Positions 1 through 11,485 of a DNA stretch of 64,000 bases are shown here, one piece after another (positions within the stretch are counted from its first letter, which is position 1; the number at the start of each line of letters is the position of its first letter). Location of the stretch: positions 16,043,807 through 16,107,806 of the forward strand of contig NC_084815.1 in assembly GCF_963583255.1 (NCBI RefSeq). The letters run 5' to 3'. The notes beneath the pieces are model-generated. The model did not search any database, was not told the DNA's origin, and worked only from the letters and a program-made list of their open reading frames with translations. The position numbers were made by a program, and so were the translations under genes. Source of the DNA: Pyrus communis. Its lineage: Eukaryota > Streptophyta > Magnoliopsida > Rosales > Rosaceae.

Positions 1-1803
1 ATCCTTTTTAATGGGTCATTCACTCACTAAAAATCCAAATACCAAAATCATGAACTACGAGTGACTTGACCATACGTAGGCAATCTAGGGCTCAACCTAG
101 GTGCAGTCACAAAATGAAACAAAAACAAGAATCCCCAAATATCATATTTTTCACGTTAGAATCAAAGGGTCGTAGTTAATAAACGCGTAGTCTAGAATGA
201 GTTGAACTCAAAATAATAAAACCATCTTTGTAAAAACGAACGAGGGTGAAATTGTGTCGAGTGAATTACTTGTTCTCGTGACAATTTTTGCTCAACACCC
301 ATTTGAGAGTCCGTTGGATGTCCATGTAGATACATTATGCGTCTCCGCTATCTAACTAATTCTTGAACTATCCAGTTCGAGATCGAGTGCACTAGTATGT
401 GTTTAGGGTTTGCTATAAACATGGATAAGTTTCGATCGTGGAAAACTCAATTGTATCCTTTAGTGTTCTTCGAGCACATACTAGATAGTTGTTCATAATA
501 TTTACGTCGTGTACTTGAAGAACCCTAGGGAAATGCTGCTAAATTTTTATGATTGAAAATAACTGTGTAATCGCAAACCAAAACATAGAAAGAAGCTTAG
601 TATGGATGATGATGGTCAAATGATTGACATATTAAAGATGATCTAATGATGGACATATTGAATGATGCATTCCCTAACGCTTCGCTCAATACGGACAATG
701 AGTCGTCCAATGACTCCAAGAGTTTCAATAGATTGTTGTAAGAAGCTTAGTGATAATTGTACCCCGGTTGTCAAAATTTTTCGGTGCTAACAACCATTGT
801 GGAGTTGATACACATGAAAGTAGAGTGCAATATAACCAATCAGAATTACGACGTGATGGGAATTGTTAAATGTATGCTTACGAAACCTAATGAATTGAAA
901 CACGTGAAAGTACAGTGTAATATGACATACTCTTGCTCGATGAATCTCCCAATTTTTTGGGCAAAGGTGAAAAAAAAAAAAAAAACATTAAAAATATTAC
1001 CCGACGAATTAATAAGAAGTTCATTGGCTAAAGTGAAAGCATTCATCGGGCAAAGGTGTATTTTATGATTAAGGTTTGGGGTTCATCACTCAAAATGCAA
1101 TAGTTTGTCGGGCAAAAGAGATATTTTGGCATGTTCAATTCCTTTGATACAGTTTGTGAAATTAATTTCAACATTCCAACTGTCAATGTAGCTGGTGTAT
1201 ACTCCAAGATGGCATATGCCAAAAATCATCCAAGTGAAACTTCTGGGATTAGTAACGAGACGAAATCTTTTGATGGTTAGAAATGAATCATCACGATTTA
1301 ATGAATATTTAGCTCCCATTTTGATGATTGTTTATAACTACACTTCTCGATCCTAGAACAAGACAATGAATGAACCTGATCATCAATTTTAAATGTTTAC
1401 AATATGCTTACCACAAATCTTATGTTCTACTTAATACAAATGTTTGTTGAATCTATTGTTTTGATGGAATATGCAATCTATGAAAGTAATTTCGACGATC
1501 CAACCATGAAACTTGTTTGAATATAGTATGAGATGGCATACGTCAAAAATCACCAACAACAATCTTTTAGGGATTAGGCTATTGGATGAAAGTTTGGATG
1601 GTTACAAATGTCTCATCATGATTTAATGGCTATACCACCTTTGATTTTAGTGATTGTTTACAAGGATGACCTTTTAACCGTTTGAAAATAAATATAAAAA
1701 AACTGAACAAATTGAATTTCTAGTGTTTAGTACTTTTATCAGGCAAGATTACATATTTCATTGGACAACAACACTATATTCGTTTAGCTACATAGTGAAA
1801 ACT
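1..1803. other. Gene-free stretch, probably decayed repeat
   Basis: No credible coding region is visible. The frame at 757-1068 runs through a poly-A tract and has no family signature. A motif around 75-115 (acgtaggcaatct, then ggtgcagtcac) resembles text near the end of the LTRs at 52301 and 55377, so the left edge may be old LTR sequence. Words such as gtcgggcaaa recur near 1036 and 1108. Two diverged copies of a block lie at about 1140-1330 and 1485-1665. Confidence 0.4.
1140..1665. repeat. Diverged direct duplication
   Basis: Two blocks of about 190 bases share an ordered set of words. Both contain gatggcata followed by gtcaaaaatca or gccaaaaatca, then gggatta, then gatggtta, and end with catcacgatttaatg or catcatgatttaatg. 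The spacing is about 330-350 bases and both lie in the same orientation. The block may be part of a larger transposon whose ends I cannot find. Confidence 0.45.
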
Positions 1804-2312
1804 ATTTTAAAAATCCCCTCCTAGGGACAGTGATAGGCGGCTGGCCACCATCTCGACGGTGATAGGCGGCTAGCCACCATCTCAATTAATACCTAGGCCT
1901 TTGAAGATTAAGAAATGACCCCTAGACCTTATTAGGCACCCGCCTAGACCTGCATAGGTACCCACATAGGTCGCAACTCTCACTTATACAAAAAATTAAT
2001 AACTTTCATCTTACATTTTACTTTTTTTCAATAAAATGTAAGAGACTTGTTAAATACTCAAACGAATGCTCATTATATGCTTGTTTCCCATGTGCACAAT
2101 ATGTTTTAATACTCTATAATTTATATTTCATTTTCTTTTTGCAATGTATGTATCCCCATACAATTATGCATCTTTTTTTAAGTATAAATAGGCACTTATT
2201 TATATGACATATAATAAATTTACTTAACTTCGCCTAGCTCACCTAGGCCCCCACCTAGGCGTTAGACCCCAGTATGCCGCCCAACTAGCACCTAGCGTCT
2301 TTTAGAACCTTA
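1804..2312. mobile_element. MITE-like element, GCCTAGGCG family, copy 1
   Basis: About 510 bases are flanked by imperfect inverted ends: ttttaaaaatc on the left, and ttctaaaagacgctagg when the right end is read in reverse. Both flanks are crowded with variants of cctaggcg and gcctagac, and the core is AT-rich. The same structure recurs at 35521-35995. There is no coding capacity. The superfamily is not assigned. Confidence 0.5.
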
Positions 2313-2399
2313 ATAGTAAATTGAATCATTTACATAGTCAGTTGGAGATGAACTCCTCATTTATTAAGGAGACAAGTTAATCACCACCCTGATTATCCA

Positions 2400-5095
2400 A
2401 TCAAATCTATTTGATTAGATAATGTTGAAGAATTCACATCTAAAACTTTTGACGACTATTGCAAGTCTATTGGGGTTGAAGTTGAACATCCAGTACCTCA
2501 TGTTCACACCCAAAACGGTCTGGCCTTCATTAAGTGTTTACAAATGATTGCTCGATCGTTGGTAATACGTACCAAGCTCCCAATCGCTGCTTGGGGCTAT
2601 GCAATATTGCACACAACCATGTTGATCCGCCTGAGGCCTGTTGCGACACAACCATATAGCGCCTTTCAGTTCGTTACTGGATACAAACCCGACATATCGC
2701 ACCTGCACGTTTTTTGTTATGCGGTTTATGTGCCGATTTCACCACCTTTACGTACAAACATAGGGCCTCAGCGAAGGATGGGAATCTATGTCGGATATGA
2801 TTCTCCTTCGATTATTCATTACTTAGAACCCTTGACAAGCGATTTGTTTACCCCTCATTTCACAAATTGTCACTTCTATGAGACAATTTTCCCGTCGTTA
2901 AAGGGAGATAAGAACATCAATGTTCTTAAAGAACTACGTGAATTATCGTGGACGACTCCCACTTTGTCTCATTTAGATCCCCACGCTGCTCAATTTGAAA
3001 CTGAAGTGCAGCACATATTAGATCTCCAGAGTATAGCTCAGAGTATGCCAGATGCTTTCATTGATCTAGCGCGAGTGACAAGATTACATATTCCAACTGC
3101 GAATGTGCCTGCAAAGATGAATGTACCAAATATACAATGGACTTTTCTACTAGAGGCTCGGGACGCCAACTTTGGTGATCCACGTACATTAGCAGCTAGT
3201 CAATCCTCTGCCTTTACACAAAAGCGTGGCAGACTTCTTAGTTCAAATGATTCATGTATCCGAAAAAGGAAACCCACGACACACTCCCCTGAAAAGCCTA
3301 CCTTGAATCCGACTATTGCTTACTTATTTTATTCAACTCATGAGGAAATTTTAGATTATAGAAGCGTCCTAGAATAGACGAATCTACCTCCTGAGAATCA
3401 TGGGATTTTGGTCTATTATGCTAGCTTAGTTAATGTGTGGTGTAGAAATGAGATGATCGTCGACGATACATTAGCATAAACAGTAGCTACTAATATCATG
3501 TTGAACGATGACATTAAACCCTGTTTCGTTGATGAATGTCGACGTAGAACCGATTGGTCAAACTGGAAACAAGCAATCCAAGTTAAACTTAATTCACTTA
3601 CGAAACGTAAGGTGTTTGGACATGTAGCTCCTACTTCTCTACATGTGAAGCTCATTGGCTACAAATGGGTTTTCTTTTAGAAGCGTAATGAGAAGAATGA
3701 AATTGTGTGTTACAAAGCTCGTCTTATTGCGCAAGGCTTCTCACAACGCCCTAGGATTGACTATGACAAAACTTATTCACCCGTTATGGATGTGATTACT
3801 TTTTGCTACCTTATTATTTTGGTAATTTCCAAAAAATTGAGTATGCAGTTGATGGACGTACTAAATGTGTATCTCTATGGGGACCTTGATACAAAAATTT
3901 ATATGAAAGTTCCCGAATGACTTACATTTACTGGATCAAATATTTCCAAACCCCGGAACACGCTCTCAATTCAGCTGAGGCGTTCACTCTACGGTTTGAA
4001 GCAATCCGAAAGAATGTGGTATAACTGTCTGAGTGAGTATTTAACTAGTCAGTGATATGTGAACAATGAATTATGCCTTTGTGTGTTCATTAAGAAGTCA
4101 CATTTCGGTTTTGCGATAATTGCAGTATATGTCGATGACATAAACCTCATCTGAACTCCTGAAGAACTTGCGAGCACTGTCGCGCACCTGAAGTTGGAAT
4201 TTGAGATGAAAGATCTAGGAAAGACTCGATTTTGTCTCGGTCTTGAGATAGAACACCGTTCGGATGGAATCTTAATACATCAATCGAACTACACCCAGAA
4301 GGTGTTGCACCGCTTTAACGAGGATAAAGTGAAGTCTTCGAGTACTCCTATGATCGTTTGATCGCTAGATTCAAAACAAGATCCCTTCCGTCCGAATGAT
4401 GATGATGAAGAGATTTTGGAGCCTGAAGTTCCTTATCTAAGTGCGATAGGCGCTTTATTGTACTTAGCTCAATACATTAGACCCGACATCTCCTTCGCTG
4501 TTAATCTTTTGGCAAGATATAGTAATGCACCAACACACAGACACTGGACTAGTGTTAAAGACATTTTCCGCTACCTTAAGGGTACTACGGATTTGAGCTT
4601 GTTCTATCCCTACGAATCCTCGAGTGATGCCGCACTCTCTTATCTCGAGTCGATTCTTGCCTTGTTGGTTATGTTGACACATGATACTTATCTGATCCAC
4701 ATAAGGTGTGTTTTCAAACGGGTTATGTCTTTACAGTTTAAGGCACCGCAATCTCTTGGAGGTCAAGTAAATAGACCTTAGTTGCCACTTCGTCTAACCA
4801 TGCTGAAATTCTCACCTTACATGAAGCAACTTTTGTTGAAAGTAGTTATGGGCGATATTCGAAGCTCTTGCGATCTTTACCCCATCGTTGATGTCCCAAC
4901 GACAATCTATGAAGACAACGCAGCATGCATCGAACCTCTCAAGAAGGGTTACATCAAGGGAGACAACACCAAGCACATTGCACCGAAGTTCTTCATCTCA
5001 CATCAACAACAAGAGCATTAGAAGATTGAAGTCTCACAAATCCGTTCACAAGACAATCTAACCAACCTCTTTACCAATCACTACTGAAGGAAACG
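2400..5095 (+). pseudogene. Copia pol remnant (integrase end, RT, RNase H)
   Basis: The longest open piece (2544-3377) carries the integrase C-terminal part, including the typical VTGYKPDISHLHVF and MGIYVGYDSPS. It then runs into the variable linker. RT follows from about 3650 with GYKWVF, ARLIAQGFSQ and YDKTYSPVMD, then the active-site motif YVDDI near 4132-4146, which is intact here. RNase H text follows from 4416 (PYLSAIGALLYLAQ, RPDISFAVNLLARYSNAP) to about 5090. Stops and frameshifts interrupt it repeatedly, so it cannot make a polyprotein. Confidence 0.85.
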
Positions 5096-5389
5096 TTTCA
5101 AAGGCTTGTTCAAGGAATTGGTATGCGTAAACTTTCTGAGTTGTAACATTATTAGTTCTCTTTGGAATTGTGTCAAGCTCAGGGGGAGTATCCTGAAGTA
5201 TACTTGCTTGATCTTAATGTACTCTTTTTTCCTACGAATTGGAGCATTTTTTCCACTGGGTTTTTGCTACCTAACAATGTTTTGATGAGGCACTCACCTT
5301 GGGTTGATCATATCCCTAATGACGTCTTGTAGATGTTTCTTTTGACTTTGCATTACTCGCACATTTTTCCTTAGACTATGGGCTAGTTT

Positions 5390-5587
5390 GGTATTGCTGT
5401 GCTTTGAAAAAAAATTGTTTCTACTGTGTTGTGAGAATAAGCTCATTTTTACAGCTTCATGTTTTCAGCTTTTTTTCACCCAAAACTGTGAAAATAAGCT
5501 ATTTTTAAGTGTTTACCAAACACATTTTTGACCTCAGCTTTTTTGATACGCACTTTTTATAAAAGCACCTCAGTACCAAACCAGTAC
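5390..5587. mobile_element. GGTTTGGTATTG-family TIR element (198 bp)
   Basis: The ends read GGGCTAGTTTGGTATTG on the left and, in reverse, GTACTGGTTTGGTACTG on the right. Direct TAT is present on both sides (5387-5389 and 5588-5590), or 7 of 8 bases if an 8-bp duplication is assumed. Removing it restores gactatggattttg, matching the homologous stretch downstream of the other Copia element near 31122. This is the smallest of about six family members in the window. Confidence 0.75.
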
Positions 5588-5739
5588 TATGGATTTTGTC
5601 CCGACTCGGGTTTTTGCCAGACTTACTTCCTTATGCAATTTCCTACCTTATTGAGAATAGCGTTGTTCCCACAATCATTGCCGACGAGTCGACTTCCTCA
5701 ACTTCTACATGATGCTGAATTTACACACTCAAGGGGGAG

Positions 5740-5997
5740 TGTTATAAACTTCTTATTTAAGTGTGATTGTGTAAATCCTAGATTAGATTTGATTCTAGTT
5801 ATTCTTTCATATATGGACTTGTATTCCTTGGGGATGAAGGATTTCTTCTCCCTCTTATTACTATAAATAAAGGCACTATGTAGGGGAAATAACACACACG
5901 TTCCTCTACATAATTCTACAAACACATCTCTTTCTACTCTCTCTCTCTCTTTGCCGCCAACCCCTGTTCCCTTGTCAGATAAAATAGACTACAACAA
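5740..5997 (+). repeat. 3' LTR of the truncated Copia element
   Basis: It starts with tgttataaac directly after the purine tract aagggggag. It contains a TATA-like tactataaataaag, a CT-rich stretch and the text gccgccaacccct, all shared in order with the LTRs at 21504 and 31311. The right end is approximate because no partner LTR remains. Confidence 0.75.
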
Positions 5998-6104
5998 TTG
6001 TTTTATTTTAAAATCTTAGTTAGGGAGAAGTAATTTTAGGATTATGAATGATTCACCTTTTTTGCCTTCTACCTTTTAACGATTCACCTTTTAATGCATT
6101 GATC

Positions 6105-6291
6105 ATTGCTTTTTTTATTTTTTATTTTTTAAGTACGTCGATATTTTTACACTAAGAGGAGGGGGAGGTTCGGCAAAGCCACAAAATGGGCAACCTAATT
6201 TGATATCGAATTCACCATCCACGAGATTCAAACCTAAGACCTCTCACTTCTAAGTGAAAAGAAATACTACCAAATTGTAGTACTAAGTGGC
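6105..6291 (-). mobile_element. SINE, minus strand
   Basis: Read on the minus strand it starts cttagtactacaatttgg. It then has a box-B-like aggtttgaatctcgtgg, a 3' part with ctccccctcctcttagtg, and an A-rich tail that appears as T-runs at 6109-6132. It aligns along its whole length with the SINE at 50064-50241. No coding capacity. I see no clean target duplication for this copy. Confidence 0.65.
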
Positions 6292-6843
6292 TACATTCTT
6301 CGTTGCATTAAGTGGCTTTCCACACCATACCAGCATACCCATAATAAAAATGAAAAGACTTTCAGTAGGAACTCAAGTTTCTCGGCCAGGCGAAATTCAG
6401 GTCTTATGTCAGTTTCAGCTTTTCACATTGTGACTTTTCTCATTTACAAAGCATTCCCACTTTTTTTTTTCTACCAAATGTTTAACCCCACAAAACCTAA
6501 ATTGTAAGCATTTTTTCAACCCCTAACAAGTTATGTCAATATCAGCCTCAATTTCCCTAATGTTGTCTATTAGAATTAATATTTGAACCACAATATATTC
6601 GTCATTCAATGAAGCTTCCACAAACCATTTCAAAATAAAGCATTTGGAAAAGAAAACAACCCAAAAGTCAAAAGTCTAGCCGTGCAACTTGTGCTACCGC
6701 GTCTAGACTCTAAAATTTTCCAACATTTCACCATCAAACACCACCACAAGAACAAAATCACAATTTCCATGAAACTCATCACCCTTTCCATTTCCAATTA
6801 TATATCTTCGGCCACCACTTTTGCGTCTTTTAACTTCGTCAAC
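6292..6843 (+). promoter_or_regulatory. Upstream region of the LEA_2 gene
   Basis: The AT-rich upstream flank contains no other gene. An in-frame upstream Met at 6682 exists, but its extension is rich in His, Lys and Ser and unlike the family. The stretch 6700-6843 therefore reads better as 5' untranslated leader. No unambiguous TATA box was picked. Confidence 0.35.
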
Positions 6844-7503
6844 ATGGCTTCTCCGAAAGAACAAGTCAAGCCTTTAGCCCCAGCAAACTCACACCATCTC
6901 CGCAGTGATGAAGAGCAAGTCGTCTCATTGCACATAAAGCTCGGGCAAAGAAAATACATACAATGTTGCGGCTGTGTCTCTGCCGTGTTCTTAATCATAG
7001 CTGTAACAGCCATAGTCCTCGGATTCACCATGTTTCACGTAAAGGATCCGAAGATCAAGATGAACGAGGTCACAGTCCAACGGCTGGAGTTTTCCAACGG
7101 AACCCTACGTACGGATACTAATATAACACTTCTTGCGGATGTCTCCATCAAGAACCCTAACGTGGCATCTTTCAAGTATAGCAATGCCACCACTATGGTT
7201 TACTACAGGGGGACGGAGGTCGGCGAAGCGAGGACTCCGGCGGGAGTGGCAAAGTCGAGGCGGACGTCGAGGATGAATGTTACGGTGGATATTGTTCCTG
7301 GGAAGATCTTGGGCGTGCCGGGGTTCATGAGTGAGGTGGTTACAGGGGAATTGACCATGACGACTTATACGAGTATTCAGGGTACGGTGAAAGTCGCCAC
7401 GGTCAAGAAAAATGTAGTGGTTGAATTGAATTGTACCGTGAGCTACAATTTTTCAAGCGGGAAGATTCAAGGAGAATATTGCAAACGGAGGGCTCGTCTT
7501 TAA
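6844..7503 (+). CDS. LEA_2 / NHL (NDR1/HIN1-like) family membrane protein
   Basis: A 219-residue, intronless protein. The start at 6844 (MASPKEQVKPLAP) gives the usual short cytosolic N-terminus. After CCGC at residues 41-44 comes one membrane segment (about 44-64), then the junction HVKDPKIKMNEV that is characteristic of this family. Residues 100-205 form the beta-rich LEA_2 (water-stress/hypersensitive) domain with IKNPNVASFKYSNAT and several N-x-T/S sites, as expected for an extracytosolic face. LEA_2/NHL proteins sit at the plasma membrane or ER and are linked to stress and pathogen responses; the specific role of this one is unknown. It looks intact. The odd feature is downstream: the last stretch of coding sequence is repeated just after the stop. 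An upstream in-frame Met at 6682 would add 54 residues and was not chosen. Confidence 0.9.
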   Translation: MASPKEQVKPLAPANSHHLRSDEEQVVSLHIKLGQRKYIQCCGCVSAVFLIIAVTAIVLGFTMFHVKDPKIKMNEVTVQRLEFSNGTLRTDTNITLLADVSIKNPNVASFKYSNATTMVYYRGTEVGEARTPAGVAKSRRTSRMNVTVDIVPGKILGVPGFMSEVVTGELTMTTYTSIQGTVKVATVKKNVVVELNCTVSYNFSSGKIQGEYCKRRARL

Positions 7504-7594
7504 TGATTAGGATTCATAGGTACAATTTTTCAAGCGGGAAGATTCAAGGAGAAGATTGCAAATGCAGGGTTCGTCTTTAATGATTAGGATTCAT
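7444..7594 (+). repeat. Tandem duplication of the LEA_2 gene 3' end
   Basis: Unit 1 (7444-7520) covers the last 19-20 codons, the stop and 17 bases beyond. Unit 2 (7521-7594) repeats it with a few changes, including gaatat to gaagat and gcaaacgg to gcaaatgc. The period is 77 bases. Because unit 1 contains the stop codon, unit 2 is untranslated and forms part of the 3' UTR. Confidence 0.9.
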
Positions 7595-7645
7595 TTTTGT
7601 TGTACTTTTTTCGGCTGAAAATTGGATCAAGTTAATCTTATACCA

Positions 7646-7852
7646 ACAGGATCCTCCTTAAGAGGATCCCAGGAATCTTTGAACTGTGTCTGTTTATCAT
7701 ACATCGTGCGGTCAGTTTTTGTTAGGTACTGTTTGTGTGCAATTTTATGTAAAAAAAAAAAATATAAATAATTTCTAACCGTACGATGTATGATAAATAG
7801 ACACGATTCACGGATCCTTAGGATCACCCAGGATCCTCACAAAGAGAATCCG
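7646..7852. mobile_element. Foldback MITE, GGATCCTC family, copy 1
   Basis: Left and right arms of about 70 bases are inverted copies: atcatacatcgtgcggtca on the left and accgtacgatgtatgataa on the right, with multiple ggatcctc boxes at the edges. The core contains gttaggtactgttt and an A-run. Related copies lie at 11221-11425, 21164-21344 and 32380-32610. No coding capacity. Confidence 0.7.
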
Positions 7853-8294
7853 GAGTGGAAATCCGGATTCAATCTTATAGGTGAGTATATATGTGTTATA
7901 CTTTTGTAATTTATTAATTCTGTCAAATAGTAATATAGAAACACAAGCTGCAGAAAGAGCAGTCGTATGGAAGTTGTAGCCTTTCCATGATAATTGGCAA
8001 TCATCAAAAAGAGTTTTATGTTAATTGATAATGCCAGAATTTACATTACATGTTGGTCTAGTTATACGCACCAAATGTACTACAGAAAATATACAAAAGT
8101 TTGTCTAATTATACATTACATGTTGGTCTAATTATACGCACCAAGTCTCCAGGCCATATTTTTCACGAAAATGTATAAATTTCGTTTGAAGCAAGGAGGT
8201 TGCCTTCGTTTTTCCTCTCAAAATACAATAAACTACTAGTGTATATTGGAGATTGAAAAAATATTGTCAGGGCAAACTTTTTAGCGCTAACTAA
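7853..8294. other. Gene-free stretch with a short tandem repeat
   Basis: There is no gene. A block starting tacattacatgttggtct is present at 8042 and again at 8112 (period 70 bases, second unit partial, to about 8145). Confidence 0.5.
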
Positions 8295-8539
8295 AGAAGG
8301 ACTAGGGGTGGAATTTTTTCCCGAACCATCTCGAACCCATCCCGAAATTTGACCGAAAAATGCCAGAACCGAATTTCCCTAAAAATTCAGTAACCGAAAC
8401 CGAACCCATCCCGAAAGTTTCAGTTTGGGATTCGGCCACATCTTTGAAAGCGTTCGGTAATCCCAAACCGAACCGAATATTATATATATATATATATATA
8501 TTTATTTTTAATTTATAATTAGAAATTACTTGGACCGTT

Positions 8540-8790
8540 GGATTGGTTAAGATCTAATCCAACCGTCCTTGGAGTTAGGTCATTTGTGGTCTCTCAGTCG
8601 CTCACTCTCACAGTCTCACACTTAATCTCCCAAAGTTGCTCGTGCTCTCGCTGCTCCGCACCTCCATCAACTCACGCTGCTCCTTCCGTCCTCCGTCCAC
8701 TTCAATGGCGCTCATCCAGCCGGCCACATACACAGAGACGCAGACGCTGGAAGAAGCGAATCCGACACCAATCGAGTCCTAAAATCCAGG
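8540..8790 (+). other. Leader-exon-like block inside the hAT element
   Basis: This stretch is markedly richer in C and CT than its surroundings and ends in ccaggtaagg, a good donor site. It looks like an untranslated first exon, left over from the transposase gene or captured from a host gene. The open frame here (8538-8813) matches nothing I recognise. Confidence 0.3.
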
Positions 8791-9684
8791 TAAGGGTTTC
8801 TGATTTTCACTAGGGTTTTGTTCTTTAGTGTTTAAGTTAAATTTCATGTTGATTAATTTGATTTTCATTGGGGTTTTGTCGAATGTGTAAGGGTTTGAGG
8901 ACTGTGGGTTTCGAATTAGGGTGGGTAAGTTTAGGACCTGCATGTAGGATATCTAAGGGACTGTGGGTTTCAAATTAGGGTGGGTAAGTGCAGGGCTTTG
9001 CGATAAAAGCTGCATCATATATTGTTTTATTTTATGTACTCGCTGTTTTTAAGTACCCTTAAACCCAAATTTATCTCAACATATGGAAAATCAGTTTTGC
9101 CTAAACAATTGTGAAACTATCGGATATCCTTTTCATAAATTTGACTATGCTCTGCATGCTTATTGAGTTATTTCATTCCAAACTATAACTAAAATAGTTT
9201 TATTCTTATGACAAACAAGTTATTTCTCAATCCGTTTGAAGTTTGAACACTACAAAACCACTTTGAAATCTTTTTTTTTAAAAGAAAAAAAAAACCAAAA
9301 CACCACTTTAAAATCTTTTTCAAAAGAAAAAAACCAACATACATCTTCAGTGTCATACATGAACTATTGTTTTTATGCATAATAATAGGCAATCATATAA
9401 TGAAACTAATATCTAAGAGCAAGTGTGAGTTCCCTACTACATTTGTTACTGTTTTATCAAAGCATTTTCATCAAAGCACACCGTAGCTATTCAGCCTATT
9501 CTCTTATTGCCAACTGTGCAACATGTTAGTTTCCTACTGCACTTGTTTGATATACAAGTGTTTATAGATCAGTTTATGGAATGTGCACTCTATCAGTTTA
9601 TGGTTGTGATATATATGTGTTTGATCAGTATACGAGATATATGAATATTATATATATGCTGAACTGTGGTTGTAATATATTATT

Positions 9685-9884
9685 ATGAAATGCCACCTCC
9701 TCCACCACCTTAAGCTCAACGTCGCTCATCACTACCTCCGCGACTACCCATTTCAAGAGCATCTACACCAACACAAAGGAAGGTTCAATTATCAACAAGA
9801 GGAAGGGGTCCACCATCAACGGCAACGGGTCATTCATCAACAAGGGGAAGGGGCCGAAGGGGCAAAAGGGAATGAACTTACTTA
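9685..9884 (+). pseudogene. Pro/Arg/Gly-rich coding remnant in the hAT element
   Basis: One frame reads MPPPPPP then a stop, then RRSSLPPRLPISR, STRGRGPPST and STRGRGRRGKRE before another stop. The low-complexity RGRG tail resembles the C-terminal ends of some transposon proteins, but no family can be named. The stops and lack of upstream coding argue for a remnant. Confidence 0.25.
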
Positions 9885-10473
9885 AGCTTCATTTTGGTTG
9901 CATGCACTTTTTTGCTTATAAACTATGTTTTTCTTTTGGTTTGTAACTTAATCCAAATTCATTCGGAAGTTTGGTTTGTAAAACTTAACTTATTTCATTT
10001 TGGTTGCATGCACTTTTAATTAACTAGTTTGGTACACAATTGTGAACTTAAGCTTAACTTATTAGTTGTTGCTTGCTTGGTATGAAAATTGAAATTATAA
10101 GATGAAATTGTGGTGAACTTTGATTGAATTGAATTTATTTATGTGATTGTGAAACTGAAACAGGTGGGTTGTGCGGGCAGTGGGCTGCAAGCCTGCAATT
10201 GTTAATTTTTTTTTTCCTGAAAAATGGGTGGGCTTACTTGTTAAAGAGCTTAAAATTGTAAAATGTTTAAAAAGCCCAACATTTTGGGCTTCAAGGCCCA
10301 ATCCTGAAGTTTCCCGAAAATCCCAAAACACTTTCGAGAATCCTGAATTTCAGGAAATGAATAGTTTCGGTTCGGTTTTGGGATATAAAATCTCATCCCG
10401 AAATGTTTTGGTTTGGGATTCGGGTTAGGGGTTTCGGTTCAGGATCCCAACCCGAACCAGCCCTAAGAAAAAC

Positions 10474-11220
10474 TGAGGCCCTCTCCTGATCAGTTCCGTG
10501 AGGAACTTGCGGATCAATTAACCCATGGTACAAATCCAAGGGTCAAAAGTTATTTTTGTTTTAATTTGTTTCACGCTAGGTGGCCTTCTCTCTTTTTATG
10601 CTGCTATCTTTTCTTCTCCTTCTCTTTCCCATGTCTGCAAATTCTTGCTCTATATACTCAAATTTCTGCAGCCCAACCATAAGGAAAGAGGATGGGAGAA
10701 AGAACCTTGAAGAGTGGTGAGAGAGATGGCGATTACTGAGATCGGAATGCGATTGATTTCTTTGGAATCGGATTTCAATTGGACTTGTTCTCGTATCCTA
10801 TAACAAAAAATCACCATTCTAATCAGACATAGCAATAACTTGCAGTGTTTGGTTGCCGGAAAAATCCAAGGAAACTCAAAATCTCAAACCAGTCATAGAA
10901 TTTCAAAACTTTGGAAATTTCATTAATTAATTAGCAACGAAACAAAGCATAAGAGGGAAATTGAACGAAGATTGTGCCTTCGGAGGCGAGCGAGAGTTGA
11001 CATGGCCGTGAAGGGTGGGACTTTTGGGAAGACAAAACTGAGAAGGAAGAAACATATGCTGTTATTGTACCAGCGTCTACATTCAATTGATCTGCTAAAT
11101 CCCCATGAGACTGATCCGAAGAGGATCTCAGTCCACTAAACATGGCCTGAAGACTTTTTTTTTTTTTTTTTTTGGTTCAAAGGCCTGAAGACTTGAATGA
11201 TGCCATTTGTCTTCGAGAGA
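10474..11220. other. Gene-free stretch
   Basis: Short unrelated frames occur on both strands (for example 10525-10710 and 10931-11143 on the minus strand). None has a recognisable domain or splice context. A 20-base T-run sits near 11154-11174. A fragment of a host gene cannot be excluded around 10700-11140. Confidence 0.35.
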
Positions 11221-11425
11221 GTATCCTCGTCGGATTCTCTTTATGAGGATTTTGGGATTCTTCAATCACATTCATTAATATATATCGTGCAGTCAATTTT
11301 TGTCAGGTACTGTTTATATTCAATTTTAAAAACAAAAATTTACAATTGATTTCTAATTGCACAATGTATGATGAACATATATGATTAGAGGATCTCCAAG
11401 ATCCTCATAGAAAAGATCCTCCTGG
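11221..11425. mobile_element. Foldback MITE, GGATCCTC family, copy 2
   Basis: It has the same layout as the copy at 7646: edges with atcctc and gatcctc, inner arms tatatcgtgcagtcaattt and aattgcacaatgtatgatg, and the core tcaggtactgtttat. It is more diverged than copy 1. Confidence 0.65.
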
Positions 11426-11485
11426 TTTGTCTTCGATAAACTGGTAAGTGGGGACCATTTTTTGCCTAACTTTTGACAAGTTTGA

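Larger units (their letters stand above)
2345..5997 (+). mobile_element. Copia LTR retrotransposon, 5'-truncated
   Basis: This is the 3' portion of a Ty1/Copia element. Order from the left: end of the integrase domain, reverse transcriptase, RNase H, a purine tract at 5731-5739, and a 3' LTR at 5740-5997. No gag, protease or 5' LTR is present. Homology to the better preserved element at 21504-31579 begins near 2345 (shared ccctgattatcc), so the break is inside the integrase core. Several in-frame stops (for example near 3677, 3918 and 4361) show it is dead. A small TIR element at 5390-5587 interrupts its 3' untranslated part. Confidence 0.88.
8303..10465. mobile_element. hAT-like non-autonomous DNA transposon
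   Basis: The ends are TAGGGGTGG on the left and CCAGCCCTA on the right, the classic hAT end type. Subterminal runs of cccgaacc and gaaccgaa on the left mirror ggttcgg and gggattcggg on the right. The flanking 8-mers agaaggac (8295-8302) and agaaaaac (10466-10473) agree at 6 of 8 bases, consistent with an aged 8-bp target duplication. The interior (2163 bases in total) has no transposase. It does hold a leader-like GC-richer block followed by a splice-donor-like site, an AT microsatellite at 8478-8501, and a late block coding Pro/Arg/Gly-rich text. Confidence 0.8.

Noticed and set aside
6682..6843. Upstream Met extending the LEA_2 protein by 54 residues
   Set aside because: The extension is unlike the family N-terminus, and the 6844 start gives the standard layout.
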